From positions 1-64,000 of the forward strand of contig CANHVU010000010.1 in the NCBI GenBank assembly GCA_947464275.1: DNA of 64,000 bases. The letters are read 5' to 3'. The notes below the pieces were generated by a model. The model ran no database searches and was not told the DNA's origin. It saw only the letters and a list, made by a program, of their open reading frames with translations. This stretch comes from Bacteroidota bacterium (GTDB taxonomy: Bacteria; Bacteroidota; Bacteroidia; UKL13-3). Below, in pieces: positions 54,001 to 62,240 of the stretch (position 1 is its first letter; every line of letters begins with the position of its first letter). Made by a program: the position numbers and the translations under genes.

Positions 54001-54127
54001 AATTATAGGTGGTTTGTTGTTTTCAGGTTTTTTAACTTTATACGTAATTCCTGTTATGTACAGTTATATTTCTCGTAACAAAAAATCAAAAACCGATGTT
54101 GAATCAACCGAAGAAATTTCGGCTTAA
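51032..54127 (+). CDS. RND efflux pump, AcrB/HAE1 type
   Basis: The 1031-residue trimeric inner-membrane pump exports hydrophobic compounds using the proton gradient. Twelve helices in two halves enclose the periplasmic porter domains. Seen are the N-terminal SISRPVLATVMSIAIVLFG, the helix-4 proton residues in ATGLVVDDGIVVTENIF and LVTKNGILIVEFANHQKE in helix 10. Length is standard. It sits between adaptor and tolC genes in a marR-led operon. Confidence 0.95.
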   Translation: MSLSSVSISRPVLATVMSIAIVLFGAIGYKYLGVREFPSIDPPIITVRTSYTGANAEIIESQITEPLEKSINGIAGIRSISSASNLGTSNITVEFNLDANLEEAANDVRDKVSQAVRQLPQDIDAPPVVSKADANSDAILGMTIQSDNKNQLQVSDYAENVLLEKLQTIPGVSTIQIWGQKRYAMRLWLNPAKLSALGVTALDVKQALDRENVELPGGKIEGNTTELTVKTVGKFTTEEQFNNLIIKADDTKTIKLKDVGYAIIGAENEETILKESGIPMIGLGIVPQPGANYIEIADEFYKRFEQIKKEVPKDFKLNVSIDNTKFIKTSITEVKETLLIAFILVVLIIFLFFRDWLIAFRPLIDIPVSLIGAFFIMYLAGFSINILTLLAIVLATGLVVDDGIVVTENIFKKIEEGLSPREAAIKGSNEIFFAVVSTSITLAVVFLPIIFLQGFVGRLFREFGVVVAGAVLISAFVSLSLTPMLNVFLTRKDHKKRSNFYIKTEPFFEGLNNAYKKSLDAFFERKWLALVIVVISFGLIFLIGNTIQSELAPLDDRSVMRISSTAPEGASYEFMDNYQDKITQLILDSVPEKKIIISVTAPGFTGSGAVNTGFNRIILSDPDERKRSQQQIADMLTRNLKNFPDAKSFVIQDQTINGSGGSRAGLPVQFILQNQDFSKIQEYLPKFIEAVSANKTFQGFDVNLKFNKPELVITIDRDKAKSLGVSVQSVAQTLQLAYSGLRYGYYTQQGKQYQVIGQMDRENRDEPLDLKSLYVKNDAGKMIQLDNVVQITEQSSPPQLYHYNRYKAATVSAGLAPGKTIGDGIKEMEKISKKVLDESFTTDLAGPSRDFSESSSNTTFAFLLALVLVYLVLAAQFESFVDPLIIMITVPMALAGALISLWYFNQTINIFSQIGIIVLIGLVTKNGILIVEFANHQKESGLQTIEAVKLAAVQRLRPIMMTSLATILGALPIALALGAGAKSRTAMGIVIIGGLLFSGFLTLYVIPVMYSYISRNKKSKTDVESTEEISA

Positions 54128-54133
54128 TTAAAA

Positions 54134-55477
54134 ATGAAATTCATGTTGTTAAATAAATTGTTTTCAAATAAAATAGTTACAGTTTTTGTTTTAAGTTTAG
54201 TATTTATTGGAGCAAAAGCCCAACAAATACTTACTTTAAATGAAGCTTTAAAATTGGCATTGGCCAATAATTATTCCATTCAACTGGCTAAAAACGAAGC
54301 GGAAATTTCTCAAAATAGTAATTATGCCGGAGCTGCTGGCATGTTGCCAACTGTTGCTGCTACTGCTAGCCAAGATAATGTGGTAAATAATACCCAACAA
54401 AAGTTTTTAAATGGAACTGAAAATAATAAAGATGGTGCTAAATCTAATCAGTTAAATGTTGGGGTAGAATTGGGTTGGACTATTTTTGATGGTTTAAAAA
54501 TGTTTGCCACTAAAAATAAGTTGAATCAATTACAAGCCATAGGCGAATTGAGGATGCGTGCGCAAATAGAGCAAAATTTTAGTCGTATTATTCGTGCTTA
54601 TTTCGATATTGTTCAAAACAAAAAACAATTGAATGCTTTGCAACAAAGTGTAACTATTTCAACCGATAGGCTGAAGTTGGCTAACGATAAATTAGCTGTT
54701 GGAAAAGTATCAAAAACCGAGGTTTTAAAAGCGCAAGTGGATTTAAATACCGATAAATCGGCCTTGATGAAACAACAAAATTTGGTACAAAATGCCAAAG
54801 CCAATTTGAACCAATTATAAGCCCGCGACTTAACCACAGATTTTGAGGTAGATGATAAAATTGAAATCAATAAAGATTTAAAACTAGCCGATTTGCAAAG
54901 CAAAGCACAAACTCAAAATACCAACTTAATGATTACTAAAAAAAATTATCAAGTATCGGCATTTAGCATCAATGAAATTAGGGCTGAGCGCATGCCAACG
55001 GTTCAATTAAAAACAGGCTATAACTATAACAAACAAAACTCTGAAGCAGGTTTTTTACAATCGAGCCAAACCAATGGCTACCATTATGGTGCGGCTTTAA
55101 GTTTAAATGTATTCAATGGATTTAGCGTAGATAAACGTTTGCAAAATGCAAGGCTAAGTTTAAAATCAACTGATTTTGTGTTAAAAGATAGCTTAACAAA
55201 ATTGGATTTGGCTATACAACAAAACTATAATTCTTACGCCATGGCATTGCAATTACTTCAATTTGAAACTGAAAATGTAACAGTGGCTCAAAGTAATTTT
55301 GATTTAGCCAATGAGCAATATAAAGTAGGGGTAATTACAGCCTTAGAATTGCGCGATGCGCAACAAAACCTAGTATTAAGCCAAACCCGTTTATCGGCTG
55401 CGCAATACGATGCCAAAGTAGCTGAAACCGAACTTTTAAGGCTTACTGCAGAAATATTGAAAGTAGTAAGTAATTAA
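54134..55477 (+). pseudogene. TolC family outer-membrane channel, split by one in-frame stop
   Basis: A full-length TolC-like frame of 448 codons carries a signal peptide (FVLSLVFIGAKAQ) and two OEP repeats, but a TAA stands at 54818-54820 after ...AKANLNQL. The same frame resumes at once with ARDLTTDFEV and runs to the normal end (LRLTAEILKVVSN). TTA-to-TAA would be a single T-to-A change of a Leu codon, since LNQLLARDL fits the family. No other frame damage is seen. Translation could restart at TTG 54893, but the halves would not form one channel. Alternatives are a sequencing error or read-through. Confidence 0.85.
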
Positions 55478-55487
55478 ACCCTCTCTC

Positions 55488-56780
55488 CTACTCTACTTTC
55501 AAAACCATAAACTCCACCCTTCTATTAGCTGCTTTGCCTTCTTCTGTTTCGTTGGTGGTTATAGGAATTCGTTCTCCATAACCTTGCCAACTTAATCGTT
55601 TGGCATTTATTCCATGCTTGATTAAATACTTAACACAAGCCATGGCTCTGTTATTAGATAGAGTAATATTATACGCATCCGAATTTTGACTATCGGTATG
55701 TCCCATTATTTTTATTACCATTTTAGGGTACTCGCGCATAATGGATAATAAATTATCAAGTTCTACATACGATTGCGGCAACAACACATATTTATCCAAA
55801 TCAAAATTGATATTGCGCAAAGCATAAGTTTTTCCAATTTCAAATTTAGGTTTATAAACATACATGGTATCGCGGCAATCGCAAGTATTATCGTTTCTAA
55901 CTTCGGCCAAACATAAGTCATCGTAATACAAACGCACATGAAAATAAAATGGGTCAAGGTAAATTTGGTTTACAGAATCAAGCAGGTTATTGGTATTGTT
56001 TTGCACCTCCAATATCATCAAATTCAATTCTTTTTTAGCCGAATTCACAAAGTTAAACATGAGTTGCTTTTGCTTTTTGATGGCCTTTTTGCTATCACCT
56101 AAATCTGGAATATCTACTTTTAATTTGCTAAAACTATCGCGCAGGTGAATTATTTGCGCATCGCGCTCCTTAATCATTCTTTCTTTAATACTTACCAAAC
56201 TATCATATAAACTATAAGTAGAATCGGTATGAAACCTTCCTAAATACAAATAATCGCCACTGCTATTAGCTGTAAAAGTTAAATGATGGTATTGCCAAAA
56301 CGGACGCTCACGTTCTGGGTTTGAATCAATAGCAAATTGGGCTAAGGGTGTAGCTTTTATTCTGATTCGTATTGGAGTTACTTTTTCGTAATATGGCAAT
56401 ACTGCTAATTCAAAATGACCTAATTTTTCTATTCTATTCCAACTTTCATCTTTAACATAAGTTTTTACTTTAAAATGATAAGTTTTCCCAGCTACCACGG
56501 GCTTTTTAAGTTTAACACAAAGGTATTCGCTTGGCAATGGCATGATGGTACAAAGTCCATGCAAATAGTTCGAAATTTCTACTCCATTGGTATCAACCAT
56601 TTGGTGTTCGTAATGGTAAAAATCGCCTTTGGGTTGGGTCCAATACTTTGGAGTACCATCTTTTTGCCGCTCCTCGTAACCGGGGTTTGGAATTAAGTTT
56701 TGGGCATTGGTTATACCTAAAAACAAAACAAGCAAATATGTAAAATAGTATTTCAGATTTTTGAATTGATAACAGTGCAA
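55488..56780 (-). CDS. OmpA-family cell-wall-anchored protein
   Basis: The 430-residue protein has a signal-like stretch (KNLKYYFTYLLVLFLGITNAQ), a jellyroll-like domain (about 28-330) with LIPNPGYEERQKDGTPKYW and an OmpA C-terminal domain (about 330-430): NINFDLDKYVLLPQSYVELDNLL, GHTDSQNSD, SNNRAMACVKYL and GKAANRRVEF, which binds peptidoglycan. The start is TTG at 56780; no ATG precedes the signal sequence. The four Cys of CLAEVRNDNTCDCRD are noticeable. It lies convergent to the efflux operon. Confidence 0.88.
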   Translation of the reverse strand: MHCYQFKNLKYYFTYLLVLFLGITNAQNLIPNPGYEERQKDGTPKYWTQPKGDFYHYEHQMVDTNGVEISNYLHGLCTIMPLPSEYLCVKLKKPVVAGKTYHFKVKTYVKDESWNRIEKLGHFELAVLPYYEKVTPIRIRIKATPLAQFAIDSNPERERPFWQYHHLTFTANSSGDYLYLGRFHTDSTYSLYDSLVSIKERMIKERDAQIIHLRDSFSKLKVDIPDLGDSKKAIKKQKQLMFNFVNSAKKELNLMILEVQNNTNNLLDSVNQIYLDPFYFHVRLYYDDLCLAEVRNDNTCDCRDTMYVYKPKFEIGKTYALRNINFDLDKYVLLPQSYVELDNLLSIMREYPKMVIKIMGHTDSQNSDAYNITLSNNRAMACVKYLIKHGINAKRLSWQGYGERIPITTNETEEGKAANRRVEFMVLKVE

Positions 56781-57497
56781 TTATAATGGGTAATAGTAGT
56801 ATTTGCAATATTGGCCAATTGGAGATTGGTTGGATTATTAAATTGTTGGATGGTTGGATTGCTAGATGGTTGATTGTTTGATTGGTTAACCGATTAATTG
56901 TTGGATGGTTGAATTGGTTAATTGCTTATTGCTTATTGCCCATTGCTTATTGCTTATTGCTAATTCCCTCATAGTCATGCCAGAGGCATCTTTCTTAACA
57001 AGGGGTAATCATTGATTTCGCATTCAGTTTCCTGCCGTTGTTGCGTCTGCCGACCAACAACATATTGATACCATAACATTCCTTCATTTACAAACGAATT
57101 CATATTCCGAATTTTACATTCTGAAGTTTGTATTTCGTATCGGTATTTCAAATACTTTGTAGTTGCATATGTTGCGTGTTTCACTGTATCACGAATTTCA
57201 TTCGTGGCTATTTATAATAAACCCCTTCGAGGTTTTACAACCTTACTTTCCTTAATTAATAACCGCATTAAAATTCCGAATTCAAGATTCCGAAATCCGC
57301 ATTCTATAATTTTCTTCTTTAACATGTAAACTAAAAACCAAAGACCATTTAAAACCAAACAAGTATGTTTAATAAAATTTCAAATTAACTTGCTTTAATG
57401 CATGTAATAAATATGTTTGTAATACTAAAAAAGGGAATAAACATTCTAATGGCTACCCAAATTGGCGAGTTATATGCAACCCAAATAAATTAAAACT
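56781..57497. other. Repeat-rich 717-bp intergenic zone
   Basis: Contents in order: a low-complexity tract (56820-56960) made of GGATGGTTGGATTG- and TTGCTTATTGC-like units; a dispersed-repeat-like segment (56970-57240); then AT-rich sequence with the GTTATATGCAAC box at 57469. No gene is supported. Confidence 0.6.
56970..57240. repeat. REP-like hairpin block
   Basis: The segment contains several small palindromes: ATGCCAGAGGCAT (56976-56988), CACGAATTTCATTCGTG (57188-57204) and AAACCCCTTCGAGGTTT (57220-57236). An apparent 69-codon minus-strand ORF (56975-57184) lacks any domain and is probably incidental. The mix of compact hairpins resembles intergenic REP elements mobilised by Y1-type transposases; no such transposase is in the window. 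Confidence 0.4.
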
Positions 57498-58043
57498 ATG
57501 ATAAAATTATTTATTTCGACCTTAATCATTTTCGTCTTAACTTCTTGCGGTGGGACAATAAAAAAAGAAAATATTGACACATCTAAAATTATTTCGCCAA
57601 GTGACAATGCTGACAATAAAATTAAACAACTAGATACTATTTATCAAAGTGCAGTTCATGTAGACACATCATTAGCTGTTTTCAAAACTGATGCTGACCA
57701 ACAAAAATTGTTTGACGCATACTCGACATTTCTGCAAGACTTTGGCAAGTTTTTAAAACAAAAAGATTACACGTGGGGACAAGAAACAAAATGTTGGAAT
57801 AGGTTGTATTTTGACAAAGATGGATCGGTTGATTATTACATTTACAATTTCAAAAGTCAAATTGAAAAAACAAAAGAAGAACAGTTCAAATTGTTATTTG
57901 CAGAATACATTATGACACATAAAATAAATATTACAGCAGACAAAAAATTTGCTCAATGTAGTCCAGTGACATACCGCGACAACTAAAAAGGGAAGCACAT
58001 AATAACAGCTAACCATTATAGCTGTGCTTGCTAGCTTACCGCT
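57469..58043 (+). mobile_element. Second cassette-like unit around a lipoprotein gene
   Basis: The unit opens with GTTATATGCAAC (57469-57480), matching the box at the 5' end of the transporter cassette (GTTATATACAA). It ends after the ORF with TAACAGCTAACC and a hairpin built from AAGCACA/TGTGCTT and AGCTA/TAGCT arms near 57992-58030. A boundary box, one ORF and a folded terminus mirror the first unit, but it lacks the long GTTAGCAGTA inverted repeat. Mobility is inference. Confidence 0.3.
57498..57986 (+). CDS. Lipoprotein of unknown function in a cassette-like setting
   Basis: The 162-residue product has lipobox LTSC after MIKLFISTLIIFV, then a polar Ser/Asp-rich linker and a domain with YSTFLQDFGKFLKQKDYTWGQETKCWNRLYFDKDGSVDYYIYNFK, and a late PVTYRDN. 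I do not recognise the domain. Use of GAC and ACA codons looks unlike the nearest housekeeping genes. Confidence 0.7.
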   Translation: MIKLFISTLIIFVLTSCGGTIKKENIDTSKIISPSDNADNKIKQLDTIYQSAVHVDTSLAVFKTDADQQKLFDAYSTFLQDFGKFLKQKDYTWGQETKCWNRLYFDKDGSVDYYIYNFKSQIEKTKEEQFKLLFAEYIMTHKINITADKKFAQCSPVTYRDN

Positions 58044-58269
58044 GCCTTTTAAAAAGCCTCTGAATGAAAAACCAAAACCGCTTTAGCCAAAACTAAAGTG
58101 GTTTTTTATAGCTATTTTTGTAATTCAAAGTTCAATTTTTACTTTGTTTTTTATGCTTTTATGCGCATGTTTACATCTTGTATATTGAAGGTTTTTTTCG
58201 CGCGCTGATATGATAGAGAATCTTAGTATATAGCATCAACACAAAATAAATAGACCTAATTGTGATAAA

Positions 58270-58785
58270 ATGAATATCAAAAACTTCGAATTCAAAGCCA
58301 AAGTTGATAATTTAAAAGATTACGAAAACAAACTTTTAAAACTAAACCCAATTTTTAAAGGAACAGACCACCAAATAGACACTTACTTTAATGTTACAAA
58401 AGGTAGGCTAAAATTAAGAGAAGGAAATATTGAAAACTCGCTCATTAACTACGATAGAGAAAACATCAATGATTCGAAACAGTCAGACATCATTTTATAC
58501 CAACACGAACCCAATATTGCATTAAAAAACATTTTGACAAAACAACTTGGTGTGAAAATAAAGGTAGATAAAAAACGTAAAATATATTTTATAGACAATG
58601 TAAAATTTCATTTCGATGTGGTGGATGGTTTAGGAACGTTTATAGAAGTGGAAGCTATAGACAGTAACGAACAATTTACAATAGAACAACTCAAAGAGCA
58701 ATGTGACAAATATTTTAATTATTTTGGTTTAGATAAATTGCAGTTGGTGGATAAATCATATAGCGACCTTTTAGAAAAACCATAA
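58270..58785 (+). CDS. CYTH domain protein (class IV cyclase / thiamine triphosphatase-like)
   Basis: The 171-residue protein has the CYTH fold. NFEFKAKVDN gives the acidic-basic start (a form of ExExK), followed by DTYFNVTKGRLKLREG, the KVDKKRKIYFIDNVKFHFD strand and GTFIEVEAID. These residues make the polyphosphate/metal tunnel used by CyaB-type adenylate cyclases and triphosphatases. Activity in a given member is hard to predict. It stands alone with the decayed gene downstream. Confidence 0.85.
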   Translation: MNIKNFEFKAKVDNLKDYENKLLKLNPIFKGTDHQIDTYFNVTKGRLKLREGNIENSLINYDRENINDSKQSDIILYQHEPNIALKNILTKQLGVKIKVDKKRKIYFIDNVKFHFDVVDGLGTFIEVEAIDSNEQFTIEQLKEQCDKYFNYFGLDKLQLVDKSYSDLLEKP

Positions 58786-58799
58786 TAAACCACGAAAAT

Positions 58800-59181
58800 T
58801 TATAACAAGACAAAAAATATTGACAATTTCCATTTGGTTCATTTCAACATTTTAATTGGGCAAACATTCAATAAAAAATTTTGTGGACAATGGACAATGA
58901 CTTTTTGGAGTTATGAATTTAATAAAAACTGGACTTTTAAGAGGACTTTATCAGGAAAATTCGGAAATTAAGTGTTTAATGGAACCTATTTAATCCAATC
59001 TGACACTATCAATATTTTAAAAGATTTTGAAAATAACAACGAAACCATCAATGAATAATATTTGTTGGACAAAGATTCAATGCTGATTGACCTTGACAAT
59101 TTTTACAATTACTCACCCAATCATAAGGATTGGCAATACATTAGCAAGAAATGTTATGACACTCAAAAAAAGCCCAATTGA
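58800..59181 (+). pseudogene. Decayed gene with two in-frame stops
   Basis: One frame runs from about 58800 to TGA at 59179-59181 and reads like a real protein (QTFNKKFCGQWTMTFWSYEF, NGTYLIQSDTINILKDF, SPNHKDWQYISKKCYD) but is broken by TAA at 58969-58971 and 59056-59058. There is no convincing start codon. The sense (Gly-x-Trp, then GTYLI with a hydrophobic pattern) is like a small beta-barrel protein. It is a degenerate remnant between the CYTH gene and a terminator. Confidence 0.6.
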
Positions 59182-59202
59182 AAATATTTCAATTGGGCTT
59201 TT
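59168..59202. terminator. Bidirectional terminator
   Basis: AAAAGCCCAATTGAAA (59168-59183) and its exact complement at 59187-59202 form a 16-bp stem. It serves the minus-strand PKD gene 20 bp away and formerly the decayed gene. Confidence 0.9.
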
Positions 59203-59222
59203 AATTGGTAAATAGTAACATT

Positions 59223-59837
59223 TTATGGTTTACAAAATTTGGCAACCATGGTTTTGTTTTTTATAGTTAGATAAACCACATAGATACCACTATTTAAAAA
59301 GTTGGTTTCAATATTTTTAATGGTTTCGTTACTTTCTAAAGGAGTTTGATAAACTATATTGCCATTGATATTTCTGATTTCTAATAATCCATTATTATTA
59401 GATTTATTGGCAATCCTAATATTGCTGTTATCTAAATCGTAACTAATATTGGTTGTTTGTTTGTTAAAAAAAGTTTCTTGACTTTGGTCTTTATCGTAAG
59501 CAAATTCACCATGGTCTAAAGTATTAACACTTGGTAAAATTGTAATCAACCCTTTTTTACAAATAGTGTCTACTTGGGCACCTTTTGATACGATCATTTT
59601 CACATCATAAATACCTGGTTTATTATATTTATGAACAGGATTAATTGAAAATTCTATTTGTCCATCACCAAAATCCCATTTAACCCAATCGTAGTTTTCT
59701 GGATTTTGGGTAACAAAATATACCTCCACCTTTACCTTGGTGGTAATGTTTTTATTTGGAATAAATTGGTGATTTATTTCTGAAGCATTAGCTAATAATG
59801 AAATAAAAAGAGCTACTGTAAAAAATATGTTTTTCAT
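59223..59837 (-). CDS. Secreted PKD-domain protein with T9SS-like C-terminal domain
   Basis: The 204-residue product starts at the Met at 59837, which opens the signal peptide MKNIFFTVALFISLLANA; an upstream frame to 59882 adds only basic residues. Residues about 25-105 form a PKD-like Ig fold (WVKWDFGDGQIEFSINPVHKYNKPGIYDVKMIVSKG, with the WDFGDG motif). The end (GLLEIRNINGNIVYQTPL to YLTIKNKTMVAKFCKP) is a type-A T9SS sorting domain with the usual Gly-Ile-Tyr-Val strand. Function is not known. Confidence 0.8.
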   Translation of the reverse strand: MKNIFFTVALFISLLANASEINHQFIPNKNITTKVKVEVYFVTQNPENYDWVKWDFGDGQIEFSINPVHKYNKPGIYDVKMIVSKGAQVDTICKKGLITILPSVNTLDHGEFAYDKDQSQETFFNKQTTNISYDLDNSNIRIANKSNNNGLLEIRNINGNIVYQTPLESNETIKNIETNFLNSGIYVVYLTIKNKTMVAKFCKP

Positions 59838-60374
59838 AATATTTAGGGTTATTAGTTTTAAAATTATGATCCTTTTACGCAATTACTTTTCTATAAGTTA
59901 CTTTAAAATATGTGTTTATACATGATGGGAAATAAATTAAATATAAATGGTAAATATTAATGATTTGATTTTTTTGGCTAGCTATTAAAAAAAAAATTTG
60001 AAAAAAAGTCACCTAACTTCTAAAGTTTAATAATAATTTTAGGGAGAAGTAAACTAGTTGATAAAATACCATTACAAAACAAGTTTTATGGTTAGTGTAA
60101 AAATTAAGTTCTATGTTTGAATAATAGAGTTACACAAGAAGCAATTTATAGCGTGTTAATGCAAATATTGATTTAGCAAGCTATAACTACAATTACTTGA
60201 AATAGTTTACTTACTTTGAGGTTCATCCAAATCAAATAAATCAATGTTTATACAACAAAAAAAGGTTGAAAGAAACTAAATCCTTTCAACCTTTTAAAAA
60301 TATAATTTTGAAATCTTCTAATTTTTTAATTTTCTAATCAAAAAATATCCAAATCTATAAATCTCTAAATAAAG
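59838..60374. other. AT-rich intergenic region, 537 bp
   Basis: No ORF or RNA gene is seen. It contains the thiolase terminator at 60260-60295 and a low-complexity tail of AATCTATAAATCTC-type units just before the thiolase stop. Confidence 0.5.
60260..60295 (-). terminator. Terminator of the thiolase gene
   Basis: AAAAGGTTGAAAG (60260-60272) pairs with CTTTCAACCTTTT (60283-60295); on the minus strand a T run follows. Confidence 0.8.
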
Positions 60375-61553
60375 TTAGCAAGCTTCAATAACGATAGCAG
60401 AAGCTCCTCCGCCACCGTTACAAATACCTGTTACACCAATTTTTCCTTTTTCTTGTTGTAAAGCATGAGCTAAAGTAGCCACAATACGTGAACCACTGCT
60501 TCCTAGTGGATGACCAATTGCCACAGCACCGCCATAAACATTTACTTTAGCTGGATCAATATTTAATAATTGGGTATTAGCAATACCAACTACTGAAAAT
60601 GCTTCGTTTAATTCAAACAAATCAACATCTTTAATATCAATTCCGGCCCATTTTAAAGCTTTATTTACTGCTAACGCAGGCGCAGTAGTAAACCACTCAG
60701 GAGCATGCGCAGCATCGGCAAATGCTAAAATTTTAGCCAAAGGTTTTAAACCTAATTCTTTTACCTTAGCACCACTCATTAATACCAATGCACTAGCACC
60801 ATCGTTCAATGTAGATGCATTAGCAGCAGTAACAGTTCCGTCTTTTTCAAAAACAGGTTTTAAACCTCTAATTTTATCAAAGTTAACTTTGGTATATTCT
60901 TCATCGGTAGTTACCATAATACTGTCTTTACCACGTTGAGGAATTTCAACAGGAACAATTTCAGCATCAAATTTCTTAGCTGTATGAGCAGCAGCAGCAC
61001 GTGTGTATGATTCAATTGCAAAATCATCTTGTTGTTCGCGGGTAATTTTCATATCGCGAGCACACAATTCAGCAGCACTTCCCATATGGAAATCGTTGTA
61101 CACATCCCATAAACCATCTTTTACCAAACCATCAGTTAAAGTGCCATGGCCTAATTTATAACCATTACGAGCTTTATCTAACAAATAAGGCACATTACTC
61201 ATGCTTTCCATACCACCAGCAATAACCACATCGTTAATGCCCACCATAATGGTTTGAGCTGCTTGCATAATAGCTTTTGAGCCAGAAGCACAAACTTTAT
61301 TAATTACTGTAGCAGGAACAGTATTAGGAACACCAGCAAAAATGCTAGCTTGTGTAGCGGGCGCTTGACCTAAACCAGCACTTAATACATTACCCATAAA
61401 TACCTCTTGAACCATTTCTGGTGTAATTCCAGCTTTTTCAATAGCACCTTTAATGGCTTTAGCGCCTAACTGAGTAGCAGTTAAACTTGAAAGACTTCCA
61501 CCAAATGAACCCATTGGCGTACGCACAGCCGATACAATATAAACTTCTTGCAT
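60375..61553 (-). CDS. Acetyl-CoA C-acyltransferase (thiolase)
   Basis: The 392-residue thiolase either makes acetoacetyl-CoA or cleaves 3-ketoacyl-CoA. The nucleophile is C88 in INKVCASGSKAIMQ. The later ELNEAFSVVGIA, GGAVAIGHPLGSSGSRI and GICNGGGGASAIVIE supply the His and second Cys. Fold halves and length are standard. It is monocistronic with a TAAATTCG box upstream and a terminator. Biosynthetic versus degradative use cannot be decided here. Confidence 0.95.
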   Translation of the reverse strand: MQEVYIVSAVRTPMGSFGGSLSSLTATQLGAKAIKGAIEKAGITPEMVQEVFMGNVLSAGLGQAPATQASIFAGVPNTVPATVINKVCASGSKAIMQAAQTIMVGINDVVIAGGMESMSNVPYLLDKARNGYKLGHGTLTDGLVKDGLWDVYNDFHMGSAAELCARDMKITREQQDDFAIESYTRAAAAHTAKKFDAEIVPVEIPQRGKDSIMVTTDEEYTKVNFDKIRGLKPVFEKDGTVTAANASTLNDGASALVLMSGAKVKELGLKPLAKILAFADAAHAPEWFTTAPALAVNKALKWAGIDIKDVDLFELNEAFSVVGIANTQLLNIDPAKVNVYGGAVAIGHPLGSSGSRIVATLAHALQQEKGKIGVTGICNGGGGASAIVIEAC

Positions 61554-61581
61554 TGTTTTTTTTGTTTTTAAAATAGTGGGG

Positions 61582-61589
61582 CGAATTTA
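61582..61589 (-). promoter_or_regulatory. -7 box TAAATTCG for the thiolase gene
   Basis: The complement of 61582-61589 fits TAnnTTCG, 28 bp before the start codon. Confidence 0.4.
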
Positions 61590-61814
61590 TACTTATAAAG
61601 TAAACTTAGAAGTATTTTTTTATAATATTAGTTATGAAAAATAAAATTTGAAACAGAGTCTCAAATTGACACATAAACATCCCAAAAAGAGAAAAAGAAA
61701 AACCTTAAACAACATAACAATATTTCAATATATTGATTTTAAGTTATTTAAACAAAAATCGGGTTTTGGATTTAATATTGATATTTGATTGTTAAACTAA
61801 ATTATACTTATAAA

Positions 61815-62222
61815 ATGAAACATATTAAATTATTAACTGGAATTGCAATAATAATTGCCGCAAGTTCTTGTACTAAAATTAAGGATGCTGATTATACTCC
61901 AACCACCAGCCCCAAGGCTAATAATTTTAAAGAAATTAAGGTTGCTAACAATTTTAATTGGAGTACAACAAATAATATTGAATTAAATGTTCTTGGATTT
62001 GCCAGTATTTCGCCAATTTCAAATACTTTTATAGTTTCATCAGAAAATCAAAAAGAAGTTTACTTTGCTTCAAATACTTTGATGAGTGAAAGTTTCACAG
62101 CAAATTTTGATTTACCATCACATGTGAAACAAGTTAGAGTTACTTTTGGGTCTATTTCAAAAGTATTAGATGTAAACTCAAAAAATATTAGTTTTGATTA
62201 TCTTTTACCTGTTGTAGAATAA
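61815..62222 (+). CDS. Small lipoprotein preceding a LruC protein
   Basis: The 135-residue lipoprotein starts at the ATG at 61815 (an upstream in-frame TTG adds ten residues before the signal). The lipobox is AASSC. The mature part is polar with an Ig-like strand pattern (FNWSTTNNIELNVLGFASISP). Together with the LruC gene 18 bp on, it resembles pairs in which a short lipoprotein sits before a LruC-domain secreted protein. Function is unknown. Confidence 0.75.
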   Translation: MKHIKLLTGIAIIIAASSCTKIKDADYTPTTSPKANNFKEIKVANNFNWSTTNNIELNVLGFASISPISNTFIVSSENQKEVYFASNTLMSESFTANFDLPSHVKQVRVTFGSISKVLDVNSKNISFDYLLPVVE

Positions 62223-62240
62223 ATATTAAAAAATTAAACA

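Noticed and set aside
54893-55477. Second half of tolC as an independent gene
   Set aside because: It is in the same frame as the first half with one stop between, has no promoter or signal peptide, and aligns as the second TolC repeat.
56975-57184. 69-codon minus-strand frame in the repeat block
   Set aside because: It contains no domain and spans palindromic repeat-like sequence; more likely part of a dispersed repeat than a gene.
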